DNA of 64,000 nt from Adenanthera pavonina (taxonomy: Eukaryota > Streptophyta > Magnoliopsida > Fabales > Fabaceae). The stretch covers positions 4,280,501 through 4,344,500 of the forward strand of contig JAIVEN010000003.1 of assembly GCA_026686845.1 (NCBI GenBank). Direction: 5' to 3'. Below the pieces are notes generated by a model, which did no database searches, was not told the origin of the DNA, and saw only the letters and a program-made list of their open reading frames with translations. Within the stretch, counting starts at the first letter, position 1, and the number at the start of each line of letters is the position of its first letter. The translations under genes were made by a program, and so were the position numbers. Below, in pieces: positions 1-12,997 of the stretch.

Positions 1-587
1 ATCGCTCTGCATGCCTCTCATCCCTCTTCAAACCTTCCATTACTTGGATAATCACTCCAAATTCTTATACGGACTGACCATCGGAGGTGAACCTAATTTT
101 CGTTTTGAACAACGATGATACTTTCAACTTTTGATACAGTGCCATTGCCATTGGATGACGGACCAATGAATGTCAGTTCCCTGCATTCGACTCATTGGAT
201 CAGATTTTTCTTCCATTTCTCCACCTCCATGCCGGTTCCGTTTTTCAGTTTCATTGGCGCTTGATTATTTTACAGGGTTCTCCTCTTCTTTTCGGTCCCT
301 AAGAAGAATAAAGCCGCATATCTAATTTTGATTTATGACGTATTTTTTGCTTTTTTTTTTTACTCTCAGTAACTGTACATTCCACCATCGATATCTTCGT
401 GAAAATTCATTGGAATTAATTACGATTTGGTCTTCTGAGGAAAAAAAAATTAGTAGTGCTATTTCTTTTCAGATAAAGAAAGTAAGAATTGTCTATTTAT
501 TCTGATCGATCGGTTTCTAATGTGTTTAGGTTGTCTATGGGTTGAAAGTTTATTGAATGAAATTAACAATTAGAATACCTTAGGAGA
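1..587 (+). promoter_or_regulatory. Upstream region and probable 5' UTR of the PAH gene
   Basis: No coding frame is recognisable here. The stretch precedes the PAH start codon and contains pyrimidine-rich tracts and a possible 3' splice site near 528-530, so part of it may be a 5'-leader intron. No convincing TATA box was identified. The transcription start cannot be placed from sequence alone. Confidence 0.4.
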
Positions 588-3500
588 ATGCAAGTGGTAG
601 GGAGGCTAGGCAGCCACATTAGTCGGGGTGTGTCCACAGTGTCAGGCTCCGTTCGTCCACTTGGTGGCGCTGTAGATATTGTTTTAGTTGAACAGCAAGA
701 TGGGAGCTTCAAGTCGTCACCTTGGTACGTCCGATTTGGGAAGTCCCATGGCGTTTTAAAAGCAGAAGAAAGGGTGATCAGCATTAATGTCAATGGAGAG
801 GAAGCAAATTTCCATATGTATGTGGATCATAAAGGGCAAGCTTTCTTTCTCAGGGAGGTTGAGGTCGAAGAGGGAGAATCTTCGTTGTATTCGTCATCTT
901 CTGGAGATGAGACAGATATTCTGGATAATATGCGGCATTTGAAGTCCAAAAGTTTTAGTTTTGAACCAGACAAATCAAATTCTATGCCTGAGATTGATAT
1001 AAACAATGGAAACATTCTGGCTAGGACTAATTCTGACGGATCAATCACAAGTGCGTTTGTCATTGGGGATTATAATTTTCCCCGGGAGGTTCTCAATGCT
1101 GACATAAGCGGCGCACGTTCAATGGAGTGTGCTGAGATTGCAGCCAACCTGTTGGAGGTTAAGTGGTCTACCAATCTTGCTGGTCATAAACCAACTCGAA
1201 AAGATCGTGTAAAAACTGAAAAGAGAAAATCTCAGCGCGATAACACACAGAATTCTTCAAGCCAACGTAAATTATATGACGAAGCTTGTTCTCTTAATGA
1301 GCAAGAAGGCCTCTGTTCCAACTCTGACCCTGAAGTTCCCAAAGGACTTAGTGAGGATAATGGTATGTGCTCATCATGTTCAAATAACACGGTTGAAGTT
1401 AGCTTTTCAAAACTGGAAACTGAGGTGTTGACTGAATTATCAGTGAGTGTTGATATTGCAGAGGACCCTGAACATGACAGGGAAGTGAATGAAGTGTTAT
1501 CTGATAGAATCGTGAATGATTTGGAAGTTGCATGTCCACAACTTGGAGCTGGCATTGGAAAAAAGCAGTTGAGTGGAGATGTTTCTGGTGTAAGCATTAT
1601 GCCAGGTGATGGAATTTCAGAGGGGCAGATTTCGCCAGATGGAGTTCAGTCACTAGTTCATAGTGAAACATCAGAGAGTTCAATTGGATGCATGGATTGT
1701 TCCAGTGAACAAACTCACGAGGTGCTGTACCTTGATAATAAGAAAGGTGAAGTAAATGCTCATGCAGAGGCTTTACACGCGACACCAGTACTGCTACCTG
1801 AGGTGAACTCATAAGCAACAATTAACGATGTAGATTAGGAAAGAATGTACATAAATTATTTTGAACCATCACCAAAAATAATTGTTACATATATAGTGGA
1901 ATGATTAAATAAGGCACAGTGGTGTTCTCTTTTGGTTGACACTGACATATTAAAGTTCTTTAGGTTACAAAAAATGAGACGTCACTAACAATGCTGATGT
2001 CGTGATGCCAATAATGGTCGTTTCTCAGACTTCTCAGCAAAAAAATTGTTCTCATCCTGGTGTTAGTAATTTTATTGTGGTAGATATTGAAGACCAAACA
2101 ACACTGCTAAAACCTCAAACAGTCAATCTGGATATAGAACTTTGCTCAGCTGAGAAGGATGAGTCAAAATGTGCCGCAACTTCATCCGTCAGCAGCCTTG
2201 GTAGCCAAGCTTTAGAAGAGAAAGTTTTGAAGGTTGAAGATGTTTCAAGCACGTTAACATCTTTGGAGTCTACTGGTGATTGTGTACATTGGAAAACAAG
2301 CAAACCACCATCTCCGAATTCAGAGGAAAAACACTTTGATTTCAGTGACCTCGGTGAGAACAGATTCAGTTATCAATTTGAGGGGTCAAACTCCTTTGAA
2401 TATGTAGACAAAGAAAATAAACTTTTTAACTGTTTTCATTTATCTCCAGAAAGTCAAACAACTGATCTTGGAAAGATGAGAGTAACATCCAGTCCCACAG
2501 TCATCCCTAATAATAATGATGCTGGAGATGAAGACAGGCAACAGACAAAATCCTTGTCCGGAAGTATGCATTCTCTCAGTAATGCTCTGGATCAGCATGA
2601 TCTCTATCATCCTTCAGTTCATCTACAAGACTCAAAGTCAAAGCAGCCATCATTTGGGAAAGATAGTGTGAAATGTCTAAAACCAGGTGATCAATTATTA
2701 TCTGAGGAATCAGGTGTCAAGGACAACAATACTTTGGGGGATGCTACGAGTACAGCTATGAATCCTCCACTTGGTAAGATAACCTGGATGTTAACTTGAG
2801 TCATTGCTAAAGCTTTGATGTTTTATGCTTTTTATCATAATTGAAACAATCAAGATCTTTACGTAATATGTACACATAGTTCTTGCGGAGTGTGCAGCAT
2901 AATAATTTTATTTTTCAGATAAAACCAAACATACTGGTTTATAAGAATGTGCTAGAATGCCTGGAAGCAACTCACTTCTTACAGTACTATGGTTAACTAG
3001 GCTTGTGTTCTGTAGAGCAGATCAAGCTGGCATAATTTTTCCATCTATGGTTTTTTAAATATCCTCTTAAGCAATTGCTGTAGGTAGGCACTATACCGTG
3101 CTTTACACAGATATCTGTCTGTAAGCACTTGTTATATGAAGGAATGGGAGTTGATGCTGCTTCTGAAGCATTTGGTGCTGAAAAATTGGATATTGATAAA
3201 TTTCCTTCTCTAGGTCCTGAATAGCAAGGGGTAATAGCCTTGTTGTCAAGATTGGCCATCATTACATTTGATGGGATGCAGCTGCTTCTTTTGTTTTAGG
3301 CTTCATTTCTTCTGAAAGTCAACAAATATGTGAACTGAAAGGCATATGATACTTGTTAACCAAGTTGAGAAAAATAATACAGGTGTCTCATCAGCACTCA
3401 AACCTTCCTCCAGTGGAAACTGGAGGCTTTGGCCTTTCTCCTTCAGGAGATCAAGTTCTGAAAAGGTTAAGGTGCCTGCTACTGATGACAAAGATACTAA

Positions 3501-6500
3501 TGCTTCAGAGAGTTTAATCAACAAAGATGCAGGCAAAAAGGAGCTCAAACCAAAGCTATCAAAGAAGAATGTTAGGGCAAAGACTCCAACATCTGAACAG
3601 CTGGCATCCTTGAATCTAAAGGAAGGGAGGAACATTGTAACCTTCACTTTCTCCACTGGTATGCCAGAGCTTGAACAGGTCAGTATTTTTGCATTTTGCT
3701 TAAATTTTACTTTTTAAATAATTGAATCTAACTCCACATTTCCTTTACAATTATTTCTTGTGCATAATGTTTTTATGCCTGTCTAACAAACAGGTTGATG
3801 CCCAAATATATTTATGGAAATGGAATACTCGTATAGTGATCTCAGATGTGGATGGGACAATTACAAAGTGAGTACTTACTTATTGAATAAGCAATTGTTT
3901 TCATACTCTAGCAGAGTGCTGGTTAACATTCATTTTTGTGTTCCTTTCTGTTTGTCTATTATTCGAAATATTGATGCTATCTAAGAAATGGAGATATTGG
4001 TATCTAGCTAATGTTATTCAAAATATCGATGCTGGTTAATCATTAATGATATATTGATCCTATTCTAGGTATCTGATTATTTATCATAATTAAATGATTC
4101 TTTTGCTATCTTTAAGAATTAGACATTTCAACTTTGGTAAGGGATATTCTTTTGGGAATTCTCCTTTATTTTTGTGTCCTGGTGGTCAAATTTTCACAGA
4201 GATATGCTTACCTAGTGCATAACTATATTGAATTATTTGATAAATAAACTTATGCTCTCAAGGAAACTTAGACATGTAATGTATTTCGGCAATGTGGCTT
4301 CGGCGTAAAATGAATAGAAATTGAGTTTGTACTCTGATATATCTAAGGACTAAGAACAAGGAATTTCACTTGATAGAATACATTTATTTGGTGCAATTAT
4401 TACTTATGGCAGGAAGGCTTTTCAAATTTCTCTGTACAGATTCATCAATAAATCCAAGCAGGGTTATAAATCATACATGAAGACATACCTGTTTGTAGAA
4501 AGAAATACAAATGCCATTCACTTCATAGCTATACAGATGCATTCCTATGTTTAGTTGAGCTAGACAACCTAGATTGGCAAGTTACAGTCCAATTTGCTGG
4601 TGGAATATGTAGTAATTAAAACTTCATTAGTAGACACAGCTCATCCTTGTATGAATTGGTGATGATTAAGAAAAAATTAATATAACTCGCCCAGCAGTTT
4701 CACCATAATCATTGACACGTGTCCATTCTTTAAAAACAATTTATAGACAATGTATGACAAATTATCTTGGTAAATTTTTTGGTTAAAGTAATATCTAGTC
4801 AAATGAGTTAATTCAATGATAAGGTAGAGTTTGGTTAGTTCTATGAGTCTGGTTTTATTGGATGCTAATTGCATGTCTTCTTCGGTTATATACCCTTGTG
4901 CATTTTATTTTTATTGGATGCTAATTGCATGTCTTCTTCAGTTATATACCCTTGTGCATTTTATTGGACCATCAGTCCCACTTTTCTCTCCAACGAAGTC
5001 CCACCTTCCTCTCACTCACACACTCCATTTGGTCTCCTGCTACCTGTTTTGGCTGCATGGATGTGCTGAGTCCAATCACTTTGCTATTCTAATAAGTTAT
5101 GAGTTCTATTAGGGTTTTATTGATATCTCTTACTGTATGATGAACGTTTGGACAAAGAAAAATCATAAAAGTTGTTATTCTTTTCTGCCATCATTTTTTA
5201 CATGTAGACATATGGTCCTGCCTAAAGAGTCCATCTTATGTTTTCTGTTTTTTGCCACTTATAACACTGCTTTAGAGTTTGACAATAGTTTTTATTTCTC
5301 TTGTTTTATTACTAATAGGTCAGACGTTCTAGGTCAGGTCATGCCTTTGGTTGGAGTAGACTGGTCACAGACAGGTGTTGCACATTTATTCTCAGCTATC
5401 AAGGTATGTTTACCTTGTCCATGTGCCTAGACGTTTTACAATTTCTAAGTAAAAATATATTGTGGTTAAATATTTAATATGCTGGTGTATAAAAAATATA
5501 TATATATATATATATTTAACATGCTGATCTTACCATGCTGCATATAGCAAAGTTTTTTTAGCAGTTGGGCTCTTAGCAAATTATTGGTAGCCTTTCTGTT
5601 AATCCCACAAAACTGTAGGCTCTCATTTACATATGTCCAGTTGTGTAACTTTTCATTAATTTATTTTCTGAGGAATTTTAGGATCTAAACAGTTCCTTTA
5701 CCCTGCCCATAACAGCTAGAGTCTTTCGCTTTTTTCTATTTCAAAATTTGCAGGAAAATGGTTACAAACTGCTTTTTCTCAGCGCTAGATCAATTTCTCA
5801 GGCCTATCAAACCAGACAATTCCTGGTTAACCTTAAGCAGGTGATGTTTAAAAGCCAGAGATTAGTTTTTAATTTTAGTAAAGTATAAAGTAAATTCACA
5901 CTCCTTATCAAATTTATATAAGCAGGATGGAAAAGTTTTGCCTGATGGCCCTGTAGTTATTTCTCCTGATGGTATTTTTCCCTCTCTATATCGAGAAGGT
6001 AACTGGTCTACTTCTCTATCTCCTCTTTTTCTCTATTCCTATTGGTTTATATTTAAATTTCATTAGGTTCTTTCCATATTAAATATATGATTATTTTTCC
6101 TCTTTTATATGTTGGAGTTCTGTTTGTTTCAAATTCCTATTCCTTGGCCATGCCTCTCGTGAGTTTAATATATTATGGAGTAAGATTTCCTTCTTTTCCG
6201 TTTCCAGTTATCAGGAGGGCTCCTCATGAGTTTAAAATTGCATCCCTGGAGGTTAGTTTCCCCGCTTTCGGTTACTTCAATTGACATAGTTTAAATATTT
6301 TTATTCCAATCAGTGTGTTATAGAATAAGTTGAATTAGTCCGTGAGGGTTAAAATTCTTCATACGTTTGATGTTTGCTCTCTGTTACTACTTTATGGCTT
6401 AAATGTTGGAAAGCAAATATATCAGACAGTCTATCTCCAAAAACCCATCAGATGGTTATATTTAGGCGTATCTACTATCTAGACCAAAGTGATCATACAT

Positions 6501-7828
6501 CACTGAACTTCATGGGTATTCATATGGTTGCCCTTTGATGTTTTCAGGATATCAAGGCACTTTTTCCTCCTGATTACAACCCATTCTATGCTGGCTTTGG
6601 AAATAGAGATACTGATGAGATTAGCTACCTTAAGGTTGGAATACCAAGAGGGAAAATCTTCATTATTAATCCCAAGGTAAATAATTCTTTAAATTAATTA
6701 AAAAAATTCTACAAGCATCTGAAATAATTAAGTCAAACTACTTTCCTATGCATGAGTTTGCAGGGAGAGATTGTTGTGAACCGCCGACATGACACAAAAT
6801 CTTATACTTCGCTTCATGCTCTCGTGAATGGGATGTTCCCTCCTACGACCTCTTTTGAACAGGTTTAGTTCTGGAAGAACTTTCCTTTTATTTTTCCCAA
6901 AAAGAAAAGAAAAAAGATTAGAAAGAACACAAAACAGGGGGAAATTATGGCATAACTGGGGTGATTGTGTTCCTCTTTTTTTTTTGGTGGGACCCAACCC
7001 ATTGTTGCCTCCAAAGCACACAGAAGGACATAAGGGAGTGGCCCATGGGCAGAAATTGGGGGATTAGAGGTGCAGAAGAAAACACAATGGTTAAGAACCA
7101 AATAAGACAGAAAGTAGAAGAGAGCAGTTGGAGTTGTTGGCATGGGTTTATAAAGGGCAAAACTGAGGAGCAAGAGGGGAGGAGAAAGATATCGGTCAGC
7201 TCTTGGAGGAGAGAGCCAACCTCTCGAAAGTTGGCAAAGCTGTTATGTTCTTGAGGATTTAGTCCTGTATCGTGGTGTTTGTGGTATGTGTTTGTGTAGC
7301 AAATATTTAGTTCTTGTGTTCATCTTTTGTGCTGTTGTTCAGAGTCTGTGTTCCATTTCTTCACTTGTCACTTTCTGTGTTGTCCAGTATCCTGCAGCAA
7401 GGGTATATTAACAGCTTTTGGCATCATTTTGTAGTTTGTTGCTGTATTTCTGTGTTTTCTGGGTGTAATAGGGTTGCAGGGTAGATATTGTGAGTTGGAG
7501 TAGTGTAATATTTGTTCAGTGAAATAGTAAAGCTCTAAGAGTCATCATCTGGTTTGATCCTTGTTCTGATTTTAGTTAGAGAACTTCCGCTGGTTCCTAA
7601 CAGTTTCCCACAATTCAAGGGTCAAAGTTGACTGTAATGGTTTTGAGAGGCAACTCGAGTGAATCCTATATGACATTGCCTTGGGTGTAGGATAAACTCT
7701 GGTAATTTTCTTAAATTTATATCCTTCTCTTTCCTTCAGTGTTATATATATCATGTTCTGCACATTGGATGCAGGAGCATTTTAATTCATGGAATTACTG
7801 GAAGCTACCTCCTCCGGTTATAGATTGA
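588..7828 (+). CDS. PAH: Lipin-type phosphatidate phosphatase (PAH), 11 exons, exon 3 damaged
   Basis: Lipin-family Mg-dependent phosphatidate phosphatase, which converts phosphatidic acid to diacylglycerol at the ER and helps control membrane phospholipid synthesis and lipid remodelling. Inferred exons: 588-1802, 2029-2773, 3088-3678, 3794-3867, 5319-5403, 5754-5840, 5926-5998, 6208-6251, 6548-6676, 6764-6862, 7775-7828. Exon 1 encodes the N-LIP domain (MQVVGRLGSHISRG, SSPWYVRFGK). Exon 4 encodes the catalytic DVDGT motif (3844-3858), and exons 5-10 the rest of the LNS2 domain (QTGVAHLFSAIKENGY, GFGNRDTDEISYLKVG). Splice phases agree at every junction. Exon lengths sum to 3196 nt, one more than a multiple of three. 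That is the net effect of an apparent 1-nt loss near 3222 and a 2-nt gain near 3344; a TGA at 3269 lies between them. Unbroken, the protein would be about 1064 residues, somewhat longer than the roughly 900-residue Arabidopsis PAH1 and PAH2. It is either a recent pseudogene or a sequence-error cluster. PAH1 versus PAH2 is not resolved; the N-terminus looks closer to PAH2. Confidence 0.88.
3219..3346 (+). other. Cluster of three frame lesions in PAH exon 3
   Basis: The exon reads correctly from 3088 through QISVCKHLLYEGMG to LGPE and then meets TAG at 3222-3224. Restoring one base there regains the family frame (LVVKIGHHY), which next meets TGA at 3269-3271 just before the conserved WDAAA. That frame runs on to KGI and stops again at TGA 3347-3349. 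An extra AT at about 3344-3345 separates it from the next open stretch, which begins at the ATG at 3346 (MILVNQVEK) and continues to the exon end. The flanking sequence is otherwise well conserved. Confidence 0.75.
4853..4964 (+). repeat. 56-bp tandem duplication in PAH intron 4
   Basis: Two adjacent copies with a 56-bp period sit at 4853-4908 and 4909-4964 and differ by very few bases. The first few bases of a third copy follow. The repeat lies inside the 1.45-kb intron 3868-5318, which otherwise holds no recognised feature. Confidence 0.9.
6863..7774. repeat. Last PAH intron, possibly containing an LTR-like insertion
   Basis: This 912-bp intron is GC-richer than its neighbours. It contains a TATA-like GGTTTATAAAGGG near 7145, then a T/G-rich transcript-like stretch ending near 7603 in CTGGTTCCTAACAG, a typical copia LTR 3' terminus. 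No matching 5' end or target-site duplication was found, so an LTR fragment is only a guess. Splicing at 6862/7775 joins the conserved C-terminal residues in frame. Confidence 0.3.
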
Positions 7829-10227
7829 GAGGGCCTTGTGACATTTATTGCCTGATTTTCCTGGTCTGAATATGGATGGGTGAAGGCTGTGCCACCTCAA
7901 GAATTACTTGGGTAAATTTTATTCTCAGCACCAAATAATTTGGTCAAGAGTCTGGGTTAGGAACTTTCATGTTCGATTTGTTAGATATATCTTTCGATGA
8001 GTCTTTCATATCTGAGTAGGTGTCATTTTAGTCTGAAATTTTATAATTTCTAACCTCTTCAAAGTTTTCTCGTTTAATTTGGTAGATTCTTCTTTGAGAT
8101 ATTATTAATGCGACTAATCTTACTGAAGAGGTTGTTTAGGTGTACATTTGTACACCATGTTTATAAAGTTTGGTTGACAAATTCAGGTGATCTGTGGTAG
8201 CCCCAAGGCAAGATTCTTGTTCTGTACATAATATGCACCGGAGGGATTGATTTTTCCAGCACTCTAAAGATGAAGAATGGAAGATTTATGAAAGAGCAGG
8301 ATACATTTTTCCTCCCTCCTGCTTCAAAGTCAGCTTCTTCCATTGGTCATGCTGTGAAATTTGTGTGAATATAGTCCATTGATGTGATCAATATGAATAG
8401 ATTATATTTCTCGTTAGTAGTCCCTTGCTAAGCAACTTTTATTGCTTGCAAACCGTGCTTGTATATAAAGTCGAGTGAGTCTGTTCTTCGGTTTCTTTTC
8501 TACACTTGTTCCATTTTTCCTATCTAGTGAAATTAGTATTGTGGTTTTATTTTTATGTTATAAAATGTCTTGAATCGGTCCTTAAAGTTTAAGGTGATTT
8601 AAAATAATTCTTTTTAGTTTCAAATTCATATTCTCTAACAAAATCTGTTAACAACTCTCAATTTTGTCTGTTATTACTGATTTCGAGTCTCTTTATTCTT
8701 ATTTTTGCTTATTTATTTGAAGAAATCCTACTTATCCTATCACATTTTTATTAGTCACGCTTTTATTACTGGATATTATAATATTTTCCTTTAAATTCTA
8801 GTATCTTTTTGTCCTTGACAGGGTTTTAAAAAATTATAGTATTTAAATTATATCTTCTGCTTTAGTGAAATCAATGCCCCTTATATGATATTGTCAATTA
8901 TTATGCCTCGTTTGTGTTTTTTTTGGTAAATTGCCACATTATGCCTTGCTTGGTTGGAATCAAAGTTTCCTGTAGAGAAAAGAATCGAATGAGCATTCCA
9001 GCCCGCTGGGTTTGGTACATTTGTTGGCTTTGGATTCCATTCCAATTGGAATCATGATTCTGTCTTTAATGATAATAGCCATTCCATTGAGGAAGATGGA
9101 ATAGCCACTAATTCCAGGAAAGATTCATGAAAAGACTTTAATACCCTCGATTTTGTCCGTTCTGCGAGTTCTAAACATTGTGAATGTGTACTGTGATTTC
9201 ATCATATCTTCTTGCTTTGATAGGTAAATTATATATATTAAAAATTATTCCATAATTATAAAATTAATTATTAATAGTTATATAAAATGATTATTATATA
9301 ATAAATTATTAATACAATTTTCAAAATTAAATAAACTAATGCATTTTTTATTTGGGGTGATACTACCAATCAAATATAAAAGTTTATTACTTTCTATAAC
9401 ATACCAAACATATTTATTTGATTCCATCAAGTCTCATTCATATTCTTATTTACATTCACATTCCAATTCTTATTTCCATTAAAAAATTTCACAAACCAAG
9501 AAGTTGGATCAAAACATAACGCTTAATATAATTAACCAACAAAGAGATTTAAGAAAATAACAGTGTTTATAGATTATTTAAATTAAATTAGGTTGGGTCT
9601 AGCATAAGCGATCAGGTATCTTATTTCTTTAAATAAGGGGTTAGAGGTTAGATTTCTTTTATATATGGAAAAAAAAACTTAGTTATGAAGGCATACCATT
9701 ATCTCACTTATAAAGTATGAGATTTCTTTGGGGAAAAAGAAATACTTCTTACACATTTGTTATAGATTTATATATTGATGTTAATTGCAACAAATTAGAT
9801 ATTTAGAAGACTAGTAATGCACTTATGCAATGTATAGATTTTTTATGTAATTACTACAAAACAATTAAAATGGTGAATGTCAAGAAAAAAATAGTATGAT
9901 CATTAATTCAAACTATTGTATCCGGAATTTCAATCATAATAGAGAATACTCTATCTTTAGTGTTTATAAAATCATTTTTAAGTCTTCTTTCTCTTATAAG
10001 GTTAATTTTTTCAATCGGTAGAATCTTTGGAAGCTCAAATTACCTCAAAGGGTTATTCATTTTACTTGGAAACTTATGCAAAATGTTCTTTCGCTCAAAA
10101 GCACCCTGGTAGCTCACCATTAAATTGTAAAATAGAGAAGTTTATAATTGAAAATAATAAAAGTTGTAAATTGTTAAAGTTAAGTTCTAAGTAATTTGAA
10201 ACCCCATTTTTATATTTAGATTTCAGT
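7829..10227. other. PAH 3' flank and AT-rich intergenic DNA
   Basis: The first several hundred bases probably include the PAH 3' UTR. The stretch at about 8930-9530 has weakly inverted ends (GCCTTGCTTGGTTGG at the left, a diverged complement near 9500) and may be an old MITE, but no target-site duplication was found. The remainder is AT-rich with no coding potential that I can recognise. Confidence 0.4.
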
Positions 10228-12997
10228 TGTAATATCCCCATTTTTTATGTATGAATATTATGACCAGATAATATTATAAATGATATTAATTTGTTCGGGA
10301 TTAAATTATAATGATTGGGAAAGTTTGGATATTTAATTAAATTAGTTTAAGGTCCAAAATATCCTAAAATAAAAAAAGGGGCTTAAAAAAAGTAAAATTA
10401 TTATTTACAATAAGATAAAAAAAATAATACTTTAAATATTCCGATGCAAGTTAAAAGTATAAGTGATATTAGTAATGTGGATTTTGAGAGGAAAAAGTAT
10501 AAATCTAGTAAAAGATGGGGTCCCACACAAATAGTAAATACCGGAGGAGATAAATAGTACAAAGTAAGTAAGATTGCTAGACATTACATGAAAAAGTAAA
10601 AGAGAAAGATAATGGGTCCCCTAGATAAAGTAAATAGGAAGGACTCTGAATATAATAGAAAATCCGGTTCAAAAAGTACTCAAAGTAGAGCTAAATTTAT
10701 CTGTGAAATTAAAGTACACTATCTACTTTTTCTAATTTGACATAAAGTAAGGAGGGAAAAGTTGTACATTTTTTACCTTTCCTACTCTCTCACATGCTCA
10801 AAAATATCTATGGATATAATGAGTAATTGATATATTAAATGTGAAAATAATTGTGAGCCCTCGAATTAAATCTCGATCTGATGGTCCACAACCACCAGCC
10901 TTCCCTATAAATACCCCCACCTCTTCCCTCATTTTTCACACACACTCATGCACAAAGAGAGAGGGAGAGCATGAGAGAGGGAAAAGGAAGAGGAAAGAGG
11001 AAGAAAAAGAAGAAAGAAGGAAGGAGGAAGGAAAAAGAAAGGAAAAATAAGTAGGAGTCTTCTGAGATAAACTTATACTCTAAATCTCTTTTAGATTTTC
11101 TCTTTATTTATTTAATTTAAATATTATTTTAAATATTAGTTAGAGTTTAAGTTATTTTCTTCCTCCCTCTTGTTTCTCTTTTTGGATCAAGACATGATTT
11201 TGAGTGAAGAGTTTATAGTTTATGGTTGAGTTAAATTTATATGATGATATTAAATTGTTAAATAAGGTTTAATGATACTTTAGGCTTCAATCAAGTTAAG
11301 AAAATGATCTAAAGTTAAGTGAAAGTAAGGTTCAAAGAAAAGTTAGTAAAGCTCCAAAGTAATCTCTTATCCTTACTTAATGTTATTGCTTATAAATGAT
11401 GTATATGTTATAATGATTTGTAAATGATGTTATATTGCTGTTATGAATGCTTTTCTATGATTGGTGGCTGTTTTATGTTAAAGGCTAAGCTCTGAGATGC
11501 CCATTTACTAAGTCGTTATGCTGCCAAAATTTTGTTAGACAACATGGAAGTTTTGATGATTTAATGAAAGTATGTTATGTTTTCAAATATTTTTGTGATG
11601 ACATGATGGTATATGCAAGTTCACTACTGAGATTTTCTCAATCTCACCCCATAGTTAACCAATATTCCGGCCAAGTCATAGTAACGGGAAGTATAGGTGA
11701 TCATGGGTCAGGTCGGGCCGAGTTTGGCCCCTGCCCGATGGCCGGCCCGAAATATTTCGAGCCAATATCTGGCCAGTACCGGGCTGGCCCGATACTATAT
11801 ATCTTTTTTTTTAATTAAAAAATAAAAAAATTATTTAATAATAAAAAATATATTTATTTATACTTAAAAATATATTTTATTAAAAAATAATCTTAGAAAA
11901 AAATAAAATTGTTCAAAATTTATGAATATTTAACTATTATACATTATTTTTACATAAATATTAAGTTAAAAAATTAATTTAAAATTTAAAAAAATTTGAA
12001 ACTTTAAAATTTTAAAAAGTTTTTATAATATTTACATAGCAAATGTATTATATTAGATACATAAAGAAAAAAAATTCTACAAAAATCAATTAAAATATAT
12101 AAAAAACTAGAAAAAAAATTAAAAAATATATATATAGGTCGGGCCGGGCCGGGGTTAGGGTGCTTGACCCTAACCCCGGCCCGGCCCAAAATTTGGCCAG
12201 GCTCGATTGGCTCGAAGTGGCCGGGCCAGCCGGCCATCGGGTTACTCTGTGCAGCCCTGACGGGAAGTATGTAGAGCATTAGGAATAATAATGATAGAAC
12301 CTTGCTGTAAGCTATTAATATTCTGTTTATGTATTGTCTGTTTCTAGTTATTGTATAAATTTGTACATATCTCCAAAAATTTAGTGGTCTATACGTATAG
12401 ATAGATCTATGTCTTAGGCATAAGATGACATTATTTTGACTATATTTGAAACTATAGAATTATAGTTATTCCTATTTTACCAAAACCGCTCTAATAGACA
12501 TTATTTTTGACCTCTGATGATATATATTACTGCTTTGACTAGTGGGAGTAGAATAAACATATGAAAAAAATATGGTTAGAAAGTAGACAAATAAATCTTT
12601 CTAATAATACAAAGTATGTGCCAAATGGCTCTCTATATTAAGAGAAATAAATTTTCAAAATTAAGGTGCAAACTTTTGGATAGGAACACATACGTGAAAT
12701 GAATAGTAATATATTTATAATAAACTGTATGAATTAGTACATTTATTTCTCAGTTTCTAATTTTTTTTTCTGAAAATTAGAGACGTGCATGATTTTTAAA
12801 AACTTAAACCACTGAAAAAGAATTTTTCTACATTTAGTTATGATTTTTGAAAAATTATTGCGCAATGAGCTATAAACCAGCAAGAATGATTTTGTATAAT
12901 ATTAAGATTTTAATTGGTTTGAGTTTTTCTAAAAATATTTTCATACATCAAATAAGCAGTTTGCATAGGAAAATATTTATAAATATAAGATGTAACA
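10228..12997 (+). mobile_element. Candidate solo LTR (Ty3/gypsy-like) with a nested hAT-like element
   Basis: The left end TGTAATATCCCC is a common LTR start and the proposed right end is GATGTAACA, giving TG..CA termini. The 5-bp TCAGT lies on both sides (10223-10227 and 12998-13002). Inside are CTATAAATACCCCC near 10906 followed by purine-rich GAGA repeats, and GAGATTTTCTCAATCTCACCCC near 11630, both typical of LTR promoter and transcript-end regions. Without the 568-bp nested insertion the LTR would be about 2.2 kb. The 5-bp repeat could be chance, so the right boundary is uncertain; the LTR nature of 10228 to about 11690 is better supported. Confidence 0.42.
11692..12259. mobile_element. 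hAT-like MITE, copy 1 (GGGCCGGGCC arms)
   Basis: The element is flanked by the 8-bp direct repeat ACGGGAAG (11684-11691 and 12260-12267), the hAT target-site length. Both ends carry GC-rich, mutually complementary arms (CCCGATGGCCGG near the left end; its complement near the right end) around a roughly 330-bp core that is almost pure A/T. The right terminus read inward is CAGGGCTGCACAGAG. It is non-coding, and the core matches the element at 25801-26367. Confidence 0.75.

Noticed and set aside
6828..7254. Several 79-102-codon frames on both strands
   Set aside because: They lie in the last PAH intron, or overlap its splice donor, and match no family; the spliced reading fits the lipin C-terminus.
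10841..11050. 69-codon frame ending in Lys/Glu/Arg repeats
   Set aside because: It is produced by a GAGA/GAAG purine tract in the candidate LTR leader, not by protein coding.
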